From Deltaproteobacteria bacterium (lineage in GTDB: Bacteria > Desulfobacterota > B13-G15), in assembly GCA_003646705.1 (NCBI GenBank), contig QMLK01000073.1, positions 1 through 5,981 of the forward strand: a stretch of 5,981 bases of DNA. The letters run 5' to 3'. How positions within the stretch are numbered: position 1 is the stretch's first letter; every line of letters starts with the position of its first letter. A model generated the notes under the pieces. The model did no database searches. It saw only the letters and a program-made list of their open reading frames with translations, and was not told the origin of the DNA. The position numbers and the translations under genes were made by a program. Positions 1-5,475 of this stretch are shown here, in pieces.

Positions 1-316
1 CCCCCACACAGATCCCCACCCTCTCGGGGTCCTCCCGCTCCGGCTCCAGGCCGGAGTCCTCCAGGGCGACCTTGGCCGCCGCCACGGCGTACTGGATGAA
101 GGCGTCCATCTTGCGCGCCTCTTTGGGATCGATGAAGTCGGTGGGGTCGAAGTCCCTTATCTCCGCGGCTATCCTCGTCTCGAAGGCGGAGGCGTCGAAC
201 TTGGTTATGGGCCCCACGGCGGAGACGCCCTCACAGATCTTCTCCCACACCCCATCGACCCCAACGCCCTGGGGGATGACCATCCCCAGGCCTGTAACCA
301 CTACCCTCCTCTTCAA
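1..316 (-). CDS. fabF: 3-oxoacyl-[ACP] synthase II (FabF), 5' part, runs off the left edge
   Basis: FabF is the cytosolic condensing enzyme that elongates acyl-ACP with malonyl-ACP in type II fatty-acid synthesis. Only the first 105 codons are here. They begin LKRRVVVTGLG (read as Met at the start), the typical N-terminal strand of KAS II enzymes. ITKFDAS follows at about 37-43, then EARKMDAFIQYA near 76 and a VGICVG stretch at the edge. The active-site Cys-His-His residues lie beyond the window. The start is a TTG at 316-314, preceded by a G-rich ribosome-binding site (322-327) that overlaps the acpP stop with a 5-base spacer. The next start candidate, a GTG five codons in, would cut into the conserved VVVTG strand and its AGGAGG is too close. 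The gene starts 10 bases after acpP, the standard acpP-fabF order. Family assignment is very secure; KAS II rather than another ketosynthase is supported by the acpP context. Confidence 0.95.
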   Translation of the reverse strand, partial: MKRRVVVTGLGMVIPQGVGVDGVWEKICEGVSAVGPITKFDASAFETRIAAEIRDFDPTDFIDPKEARKMDAFIQYAVAAAKVALEDSGLEPEREDPERVGICVG

Positions 317-326
317 GGGATCCCCC

Positions 327-572
327 CTATCCTTGGGCCACCTTCTCCTTGAGGTAGTTGATGGCGTCACCAACGGTGACGATCTTCTCGGCGTCCTCGT
401 CGGGGATCTCTATCCCGTACTCGTCCTCCAGGGCCATGATCAGCTCCACCAGATCGAGGGAGTCGGCCCCCAAGTCGTCGACGAACTTGGCCTCAGGAAC
501 CACCTCGCTCTCGTCCACCCCCAATTGCTGAACGATCAACTCCTTTAGCCTTTCCTCCAACGAAGAAGCCAT
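327..572 (-). CDS. acpP: acyl carrier protein (ACP)
   Basis: An 81-residue acidic protein of normal ACP length that carries growing acyl chains as thioesters in the cytosol. The 4'-phosphopantetheine attachment site is the [10 protein letters not shown] motif with the modified Ser at residue 38. The helix II-III sequence [16 protein letters not shown] follows, and the C-terminus has the usual [11 protein letters not shown] helix. The ATG at 572-570 is preceded by an unusually strong ribosome-binding site (577-586), fitting the high ACP demand of the cell. It lies 37 bases after fabD and 10 bases before fabF. fabG, which often sits just upstream of acpP, is absent from this position. The conserved sequence and the fab context make this the primary fatty-acid ACP rather than a specialised carrier protein. 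Confidence 0.98.
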   Translation of the reverse strand: MASSLEERLKELIVQQLGVDESEVVPEAKFVDDLGADSLDLVELIMALEDEYGIEIPDEDAEKIVTVGDAINYLKEKVAQG

Positions 573-576
573 TCCC

Positions 577-586
577 TCACCTCCTT
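577..586 (-). promoter_or_regulatory. very strong Shine-Dalgarno of acpP
   Basis: On the minus strand this reads AAGGAGGTGA, a 10-base uninterrupted match to the complement of the 16S rRNA 3' end. GGAGG lies 7 bases ahead of the acpP ATG. It is the best ribosome-binding site in the window and fixes the acpP start. It fits translation of ACP at a higher rate than its operon partners. Confidence 0.9.
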
Positions 587-609
587 AAGGTTTTTGATCC
601 CAGGGGCTA

Positions 610-1545
610 TTATACCCTCAAGACCTCCTTCAGTCGTTCAAGACCCTTGAGGTCCTCTACGTTGAGGACCCTCGCTGCAGGTTCTGTCCTCCTTATCAAC
701 CCCGAAAGGACCCTCCCTGGCCCTACCTCCACGAAGGTGTCCACCCCTAAGGCCACCATCCTGCGGACCGAGTCCTCCCAGAGGACGGGGCTTGAGATCT
801 GAGCCACCAACAGGTCCTTGGCACGAGAGGCTGAGGTGTTAGGCTCTGCCTCTACGTTGGTGACGAGGGGGATGCTGAGGTCCTTCATCTCCAGGGTGGC
901 GAGGACCTCCTTCAGGCGCCTGGCAGCGGGCTCCATCAGCGGGGAGTGGAAGGGACCGCTCACTTGGAGCACCACCGCCCTTCGCGCCCCCATCCCCTTG
1001 GCCAGGGCCACAGCCCGCTGGACGGCCCCGAGATGGCCCGAGATGACCACTTGTTCGGGGGAGTTGAAATTGGCCGGGACCAGGACCTCCCCCTGGGCGG
1101 CCCGCTGACAGAGCTCCTTTACCCCCTCCCTCGAGAGCCCGATCACCGCCGCCATGCCGCCCTCTCCAGGGGGACAGGCCTCCTGCATGAAGCGCCCCCT
1201 CATCCTTACGACTCTAAGGCCATCCCCGAAGGATAGCCCCCCTGCGGCCACCAAGGCCGAATACTCCCCGAGGCTGTGGCCCGCTACGTAGTCGGGTCGA
1301 ACCCCGAGCTGGTGGATGACCCGCCACACCGCCACAGTCACGACGAAGACCGCGGGTTGCGTGTTCTCCGTCAGCTTTAACTCCTCCTCAGGCCCCTCGA
1401 AACAGAGCCCCCTTATGTCAAAGCCGAGGACCTCCTGGGCCTCGGCGAAGGTCTCCTTCACCACTGGGAAGGCCTCCCACAACTCCCTCCCCATCCCTAT
1501 GTATTGAGACCCCTGACCTGGGAAGACGAAGGCGACCTTCCCCAT
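610..1545 (-). CDS. fabD: malonyl-CoA:ACP transacylase (FabD)
   Basis: A 311-residue enzyme, the normal FabD length, that transfers malonyl from CoA to ACP to supply extender units for FabF. The N-terminal PGQGSQ loop (residues 9-14) contributes the oxyanion hole. The nucleophile elbow GHSLGE has the catalytic Ser at 91. RMRGRFMQ supplies the malonate-binding Arg at 116, and GPFHSPLM carries the catalytic His at 200. EVGPG follows near the C-terminus. All catalytic residues are present. The ATG at 1545-1543 is preferred over a TTG one codon upstream because GGAGG (1554-1558) is 8 bases from the ATG. It overlaps the acyl-CoA dehydrogenase stop by one base (TGATG), suggesting translational coupling. 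The gene ends with tandem in-frame stops (TAA TAG) before acpP. Confidence 0.97.
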   Translation of the reverse strand: MGKVAFVFPGQGSQYIGMGRELWEAFPVVKETFAEAQEVLGFDIRGLCFEGPEEELKLTENTQPAVFVVTVAVWRVIHQLGVRPDYVAGHSLGEYSALVAAGGLSFGDGLRVVRMRGRFMQEACPPGEGGMAAVIGLSREGVKELCQRAAQGEVLVPANFNSPEQVVISGHLGAVQRAVALAKGMGARRAVVLQVSGPFHSPLMEPAARRLKEVLATLEMKDLSIPLVTNVEAEPNTSASRAKDLLVAQISSPVLWEDSVRRMVALGVDTFVEVGPGRVLSGLIRRTEPAARVLNVEDLKGLERLKEVLRV

Positions 1546-2708
1546 CAACGTCTCCTCCGGGCCGACTCCTTGATGAGCTCAAGGGCTATGTTGTTCCGCT
1601 GGATCTGATTGGTCCCTTCATAGATCTGCAGGATCTTGGCGTCCCTCATCATCTTCTCCACAGGGAAGTCCCTCATGTAGCCGTAGCCGCCGAGGATCTG
1701 GACGGCGTCCTCGGTCACCTTCATGGCGATATCGCTCGGGAAGAGCTTCGCCATGGCGGCCTCCTTGCTGAAGTCCCTCGGCCTGCTGTCTATGTACCTG
1801 GCCACCGAGTACACCAAGGCCCTGGCCGCCTCTATCTGGGTCGCCATGTCTGCCAGCATGTGCTGCACGGCCTGAAAGGATATGATCTTCTGACCGAACT
1901 GGACCCGCTGCCGCGCGTACTGCAGCGCCACCTCGAAGGCCCCTTGGGCCAGGCCCACCGCTTGGGCCCCGATGCCGGGGCGGGTCATGTCGAAGGTCCT
2001 GAGGATCGCGATCAGCCCGATCCCCTCCCGACCTCCAAGGAGGTTCTCCTCGGGGACCCAACAGTCCTCGAAGATCAACTCCCGCGTTGCCGAGGCGCGG
2101 ATTCCCATCTTCTTCTCCCTCTTGCCGAAGGAAAAACCAGGGGTGTCCTTCTCCACGATGAAGCCGCTGATGCCCCTTGGACCGCGGCGCTTGTCGGTGA
2201 CGGCGAAGACCACGTAGATGTGGGCCTCTCCGCCGTTGGTGATCCACTGCTTGGTGCCGTTCAAGCGGTAGCCCTTGCCGTCCCTTACGGCCTGGGTCTG
2301 CATAGCCGCTACATCGCTGCCGGCGCCCGCCTCGGTGGCGGCAAAGGCCGCAAGCCTCTCACCACTGGCTATCTGAGGGAGGTATCTCCTCTTCTGCTCC
2401 TCTGTGCCGAAGAGGAGGATGGGATAGGCGCCGAGGCCGCTGGCGGCGTAACTGACCGACACCCCTATACAGGCCCGGCTCAACTCCTCCACCACGAGGC
2501 AGTTCTCGAAGACCCCACCGCCTGACCCCCCGTACTCCTCGGGGATGGCCACTCCGAAGAGGCCCGCCTCAGCGCAGACCTTCAGTATCTCCCACGGGAA
2601 CTCCTCCTTCTCGTCCAGCTCCGCCCTCACGGGTATGATCTTCTCCTCAGCGATCTTCCTGGCCAGCTCCTTCAGCATCCTCTGTTCTTCGGTCAGGAAA
2701 TAGTCCAC
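1545..2708 (-). CDS. acyl-CoA dehydrogenase (FAD flavoprotein), inside the fatty-acid synthesis operon
   Basis: A complete 387-residue protein of the short/medium-chain acyl-CoA dehydrogenase family. Such enzymes interconvert acyl-CoA and trans-2-enoyl-CoA using FAD, with electrons passing to or from electron-transferring flavoprotein. The helical N-domain (1-120) begins DYFLTEEQRML. The middle beta domain has ATEAGAGSD (124-132) and NGTKQWITNGG (150-160), which line the flavin and substrate pocket. FDMTRPGIGAQAVGLAQGA (239-257) and RVQFGQ (268-273) follow. QILGGYGYMRD (337-347) and YEGTNQIQRN (363-372) form the C-domain, with the catalytic base expected at Glu364. The start is GTG at 2708 with AGGAGG (2715-2720) 6 bases away, overlapping the plsX stop. 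It ends ESARRRR and overlaps fabD by one base. Chain length, direction of catalysis and electron partner cannot be read from the sequence. The place between plsX and fabD is usually held by fabH. Confidence 0.93.
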   Translation of the reverse strand: MDYFLTEEQRMLKELARKIAEEKIIPVRAELDEKEEFPWEILKVCAEAGLFGVAIPEEYGGSGGGVFENCLVVEELSRACIGVSVSYAASGLGAYPILLFGTEEQKRRYLPQIASGERLAAFAATEAGAGSDVAAMQTQAVRDGKGYRLNGTKQWITNGGEAHIYVVFAVTDKRRGPRGISGFIVEKDTPGFSFGKREKKMGIRASATRELIFEDCWVPEENLLGGREGIGLIAILRTFDMTRPGIGAQAVGLAQGAFEVALQYARQRVQFGQKIISFQAVQHMLADMATQIEAARALVYSVARYIDSRPRDFSKEAAMAKLFPSDIAMKVTEDAVQILGGYGYMRDFPVEKMMRDAKILQIYEGTNQIQRNNIALELIKESARRRR

Positions 2709-2718
2709 CTTACACCTC

Positions 2719-3786
2719 CTAATGGCTCGTCCTGTCCCTGAAGTGCTCCCAAAACCGGAGAGCCCCCCATCTCTTGAGCTCCTGGCTCTCCTCCAAGGCC
2801 CTCACCAAGGAGGTGTTGACGTCATGGATCACATAGTCTGCCGCAGCGAGCACCGCTCGCTCGATGGCCAGGGGAGAGGAGTGACCGTGGCATATGAAGC
2901 AGACCCCCCTCACCCCCAGAAGGGGCACTCCTCCATAAGAGGTGTAGTCCACCTTCCTCACTATCCTCCGCCATGCCTTCCCCATGAGGAGGTAACCGAT
3001 CTGGGCCAAGAAGCTCCTCCTTATCTCCCTACGAAGGATCCACTTGAGGAAGTCGCCCATGCCCTCGCTCGCCTTCAACACCACGTTGCCCACGAAGCCG
3101 TCACAAACCACCACGTCCACATCGCCAGCGTAAATGTCCTTGCCCTCGATATAGCCCACGTAATTCAGGCTGCTCCTCTTCAACATCTGGTGGGCCTTCC
3201 GCGTAACCTCGTTGCCCTTGGTGTCCTCGGTGCCGTTGCTCAGGAGCCCCACCGCGGGCCTCTCCCTCTTGAGGACCAGTCGCGCGTAGATCTCCCCCAT
3301 GATGGCGAACTGCACGAGGTGCAGGGGACGGCAATCGACGTTCGCCCCCACATCGAGCACCACCGTATAGCCCCTCACAGAGGGGTGGAGGCTGGCCAAG
3401 GCTGGCCGCTCGACGCCATGGAGCCTCTTCAGCCGCCACATGGCGATGGCCATGGCGGCCCCGGAATTGCCCGCTGTGACCACCGCATCCACCTCCCCAT
3501 CAGCCATGAGGTCGATGGCCACACGGATGGAGGAATCAGCCTTGGACCTCACCGCCTTGGAAGGGGATTCATCCATCGCGACGACTTGGGAAGCGTGGAC
3601 CAACTTCACCTTCCTCTTAGGGAAGGAGTACCTCTTCAACTCCTCCTGCACCCGTGAATTGTCCCCTACCAGGACCACCTCCCCCTTCAGGTCCTTGGAG
3701 GCCCGTACCGCCCCCTCCACCACGGCCCTCGGAGCATAATCGCCACCCATGGCGTCGACCGCCACCCTCAGAGGCCTCCCTTCCAT
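2719..3786 (-). CDS. plsX: phosphate acyltransferase PlsX (acyl-ACP:phosphate)
   Basis: PlsX converts acyl-ACP and phosphate to acyl-phosphate, the acyl donor for PlsY in phospholipid synthesis, and acts as a peripheral membrane enzyme. The 355-residue sequence is slightly longer than most family members. It shows VAVDAMGGD (8-16), VTAGNSGA (103-110), LDVGAN (144-149), LLSNGTEDTKGNE (181-193), NYVGYIEGKDI (208-218), VVCDGFVGNVVLK (226-238), YGGVPLLGV (284-292) and CHGHS (299-303), all family signatures. The ATG at 3786 adds a short EGRPLR lead before the conserved strand. An in-frame GTG seven codons later (8th codon) is a possible alternative start, with GGGAGG 9 bases ahead. It lies 8 bases after rpmF, the widely conserved rpmF-plsX order. 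Function is secure. Confidence 0.97.
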   Translation of the reverse strand: MEGRPLRVAVDAMGGDYAPRAVVEGAVRASKDLKGEVVLVGDNSRVQEELKRYSFPKRKVKLVHASQVVAMDESPSKAVRSKADSSIRVAIDLMADGEVDAVVTAGNSGAAMAIAMWRLKRLHGVERPALASLHPSVRGYTVVLDVGANVDCRPLHLVQFAIMGEIYARLVLKRERPAVGLLSNGTEDTKGNEVTRKAHQMLKRSSLNYVGYIEGKDIYAGDVDVVVCDGFVGNVVLKASEGMGDFLKWILRREIRRSFLAQIGYLLMGKAWRRIVRKVDYTSYGGVPLLGVRGVCFICHGHSSPLAIERAVLAAADYVIHDVNTSLVRALEESQELKRWGALRFWEHFRDRTSH

Positions 3787-3794
3787 CTCTCCGC

Positions 3795-3977
3795 TTAGAT
3801 CTCCTCGACCTTGAGGATCTCCTTCCCCCTATAAGTGCCGCAGTGAGGGCAAACGTGATGAGGAAGTTTAGGTTCGTGACACTGAGGACACAGGACCACC
3901 TGTGGAGACGTCAACTTGTAGTGTGTCCTCCTCTTATCCCTCCTCGACTTGGAAGTCCGCTTCTTGGGAACGGCCAT
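3795..3977 (-). CDS. rpmF: 50S ribosomal protein L32, zinc-binding form
   Basis: A 60-residue basic protein of the large ribosomal subunit. The N-terminus [17 protein letters not shown] is the classic L32 start and is rich in Lys/Arg for rRNA contact. The C-terminal half has CPQC (Cys30, Cys33) and CPHC (Cys43, Cys46), a complete four-cysteine zinc ribbon, so this is the zinc-dependent rather than the cysteine-free form. The ATG at 3977 follows the yceD stop by 4 bases. Its ribosome-binding sequence (AGGAAG) overlaps that stop, so the two are probably translated in step. This yceD-rpmF pair is conserved across bacteria. Confidence 0.97.
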   Translation of the reverse strand: MAVPKKRTSKSRRDKRRTHYKLTSPQVVLCPQCHEPKLPHHVCPHCGTYRGKEILKVEEI

Positions 3978-3981
3978 CTTC

Positions 3982-4524
3982 CTACCCCTTTAGGGAGAGT
4001 TTCAGGTCCTTGAGGATCGCAAAACGCGGATCTAAGGCCTCTTTGGGGCAACCACAGTCCCCCTCGTTCAGGTCCTTGCCACAGGTGGGGCAAAGGCCCC
4101 TGCAATCCTCTTTGCAGAGGGGCTTCATAGGGATGGACAGCCATATCCGCTCCCTCAAGATCTCCTCCACCTCCACTGTCTCCTCCCTCAGGAACCCCAC
4201 CTCCATATCCTTCGCGGAGAGCTCCACCTCATCCTCCTGCGGGGCGTACCTTATATGGAGGTAAAGGCTCTCGAAGTCCTCGGAGATGGGCAACTCGAAC
4301 TCCTTGAGGCACCGGGCACAACGGATGAAGACGGTACACCGAAAGTCCCCCCTTATAACCACCCCCCTCTTCTCCCTCTTCAAGGACAGCTTCCCCCTCA
4401 CCGGAGAGGCCAGCCTCATCTTCTCCTCGAGGGAGCCCTTGGGACCCTTAAGGGGGAGATCTCCCACCTCCTCTAAGGCCACCTCCAATCCTTCAGGGGG
4501 AATGTCCTCCCATTGCACCCTCAT
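3982..4524 (-). CDS. yceD: YceD / DUF177 family protein, cysteine-rich
   Basis: A 180-residue member of the DUF177 family, which is nearly always encoded just before rpmF and is linked to 23S rRNA accumulation and ribosome assembly. The N-terminus [15 protein letters not shown] resembles the IPEEGL openings I recall from anaerobic Gram-negative members. A CARC pair (Cys69, Cys72) precedes ELPISEDF, and the C-terminal part has [13 protein letters not shown] (Cys137, 141, 145, 148) followed by CGC (Cys157, 159). It ends [16 protein letters not shown], typical of the family. The cysteine spacing suggests metal binding, which is inferred. The ATG at 4524 is chosen from this N-terminal similarity. 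An in-frame TTG at 4533 would add three residues and has a GGGAG 7 bases upstream, so it remains possible. It is the first gene after the promoter at 4615-4642. Confidence 0.93.
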   Translation of the reverse strand: MRVQWEDIPPEGLEVALEEVGDLPLKGPKGSLEEKMRLASPVRGKLSLKREKRGVVIRGDFRCTVFIRCARCLKEFELPISEDFESLYLHIRYAPQEDEVELSAKDMEVGFLREETVEVEEILRERIWLSIPMKPLCKEDCRGLCPTCGKDLNEGDCGCPKEALDPRFAILKDLKLSLKG

Positions 4525-4562
4525 GGCGATCAAAGCCCCTCTCCCGCCTCCCTGAGCAAAGT

Positions 4563-4575
4563 ATCAACGGTTGAT
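4563..4575. promoter_or_regulatory. perfect 13-bp palindrome in the operon leader, possible operator
   Basis: The sequence ATCAAC-G-GTTGAT has perfect 6-bp arms around one central base. It sits roughly 35-45 bases downstream of the predicted transcription start and about 40 bases before the yceD start. This geometry would suit a dimeric repressor acting as a roadblock. It does not match an operator I can name, such as FapR or FadR, and short palindromes also arise by chance. Confidence 0.35.
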
Positions 4576-4593
4576 GAAAGGTTTCTCAAAGAG

Positions 4594-4607
4594 CCGAAAA
4601 TTTTTGG
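4594..4607. promoter_or_regulatory. imperfect 14-bp AT-rich palindrome at the predicted transcription start
   Basis: CCGAAAATTTTTGG is palindromic except for one mismatched pair. It starts 7 bases past the -10 element and so covers about +1 to +14 of the predicted transcript. That is a common repressor position. It could also simply be AT-rich initial transcribed sequence. No known regulator is recognised. Confidence 0.3.
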
Positions 4608-4614
4608 AGACATC

Positions 4615-4642
4615 AGTATATATACAGCCCCCTTTTTGTCAA
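4615..4642 (-). promoter_or_regulatory. sigma-70-type promoter for the yceD-rpmF-plsX-fab cluster
   Basis: The minus strand has a perfect -35 TTGACA (4642-4637), a 16-bp spacer and a -10 TATACT (4620-4615), one base from the TATAAT consensus. The spacer has a G-run and then a TATA repeat running into the -10. Transcription would start near 4608 and leave a leader of about 85 nt before yceD. It lies between the activator gene stop and the yceD start, exactly where a housekeeping operon promoter is expected. No other promoter of similar quality was seen in the gaps of the downstream cluster. Confidence 0.85.
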
Positions 4643-4668
4643 GCCCGCCTTATCTTGCGGGAAACCCC

Positions 4669-5475
4669 TCAGATCTTGAGCCTTTCAGCGGCTCGGACCG
4701 AGGGACTGGTCGAGCTCGCCAAAAGGGCAGCCCCCAAGGCCCCTACGATCTGGGGCTCATGGGGGATGTTGAGGGGTATCCCGAGGAGCTCCCTTAGGGC
4801 ACGGACCATCCCCCTGTTCTTCGCCACCCCCCCGGTGAAGGTGACCTCGCCCTTCATGGGCAACCTCTTCGCCATGCCCAGGATCCTACGAGCGATGGCC
4901 CGATGGAGACCCCAGACGATCTCGTCGCGTCGGGACCCCTCTGCCACCAACGATATCACCTCCGATTCGGCGAAGACGGTACACATGCTGCTTATGGGCA
5001 CGGCCTTGAGGGCATTGGCGGCCTCGGAAGCCATCTCCTCTATCTCCATCTCAAGGGCTTGGGCCATTACCTCGAGGAAACGGCCAGTGCCTGCAGCGCA
5101 TTTGTCGTTCATCACGAAGTCCAGGACCTTGCCCCTTTCATCCAGGGCTATGACCTTGGCGTCCTGCCCCCCGATGTCTATCACCGTCCTCGTCTTCGGG
5201 AAGAGAAAATGGGCCCCTCTGGCATGGCAGGTGATCTCCGTCACCTGCCTGGAGGCGAAGGGGATGCGCAACCGTCCATAGCCCGTGGCCACCACCCCCC
5301 CCAACTCCCCCTCCTGTAGACCAGCCCTGGCCAGAGCCTCATCGAAACAGCGACGGGCTGCCCCTACGGGGTCGGCCCCCGTCCTGCGGAGGCTCCAAGA
5401 CAGCACCTCTTCCCCCCTCAAGATGACCACCTTGGTGCAGAGGCTCCCCACATCTATCCCGGCGAAGGCCCTCAT
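4669..5475 (-). CDS. ATPase activator of 2-hydroxyacyl-CoA dehydratase / benzoyl-CoA reductase (HgdC/BcrA/BadF family)
   Basis: A 268-residue ASKHA-fold (acetate kinase/Hsp70-like) ATPase. Family members are homodimers holding one 4Fe-4S cluster between subunits. They use ATP hydrolysis to push one low-potential electron into the partner dehydratase. Visible are GIDVGSLCTK (6-15, phosphate 1 loop), ATGYGR (63-68), EITCHARGAHFLFP (80-93), DIGGQDAK (100-107), NDKCAAGTGRFLE (123-135), MCTVFAESEVISL (164-176) and FTGGVAKN (213-220). Cys126 and Cys165 are the expected cluster ligands and both are present. The ATG at 5475 gives the usual family length. An open frame extends to 5730 but lies inside the preceding gene and adds no family sequence. 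The start overlaps the upstream stop as ATGA. The true substrate pathway is undetermined. Confidence 0.94.
   Translation of the reverse strand: MRAFAGIDVGSLCTKVVILRGEEVLSWSLRRTGADPVGAARRCFDEALARAGLQEGELGGVVATGYGRLRIPFASRQVTEITCHARGAHFLFPKTRTVIDIGGQDAKVIALDERGKVLDFVMNDKCAAGTGRFLEVMAQALEMEIEEMASEAANALKAVPISSMCTVFAESEVISLVAEGSRRDEIVWGLHRAIARRILGMAKRLPMKGEVTFTGGVAKNRGMVRALRELLGIPLNIPHEPQIVGALGAALLASSTSPSVRAAERLKI

Noticed and set aside
72..548. Plus-strand open frame across fabF and acpP
   Set aside because: It spans two well-supported genes on the other strand and resembles no protein family I know.
1618..2247. Minus-strand open frame in another phase inside the acyl-CoA dehydrogenase
   Set aside because: An Arg/Gly/His-rich out-of-frame product; the in-phase gene is uninterrupted, so there is no frameshift to explain.
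1860..2525. Plus-strand open frame (221 codons) opposite the acyl-CoA dehydrogenase
   Set aside because: Low-complexity translation without motifs; the opposite strand holds a complete, motif-bearing enzyme.
2722..3657. Long plus-strand open frame (311 codons) opposite plsX
   Set aside because: It is antisense to a gene with every PlsX motif. The translation is rich in His/Pro/Leu with no recognisable domain, as expected from the complement of GC-rich codons.
3654..4264. Two overlapping plus-strand open frames opposite plsX, rpmF and yceD
   Set aside because: Pro/Ser-rich translations with no ribosome-binding context, antisense to three secure genes.
4644..4661. Inverted repeat CCCGC / GCGGG with an 8-base loop after the activator stop, considered as a terminator
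   Set aside because: The stem is only 5 bp and is followed by CTTGACAAAAAGG on the minus strand, without a T-run. It also abuts the -35 element. At best it is a weak pause.
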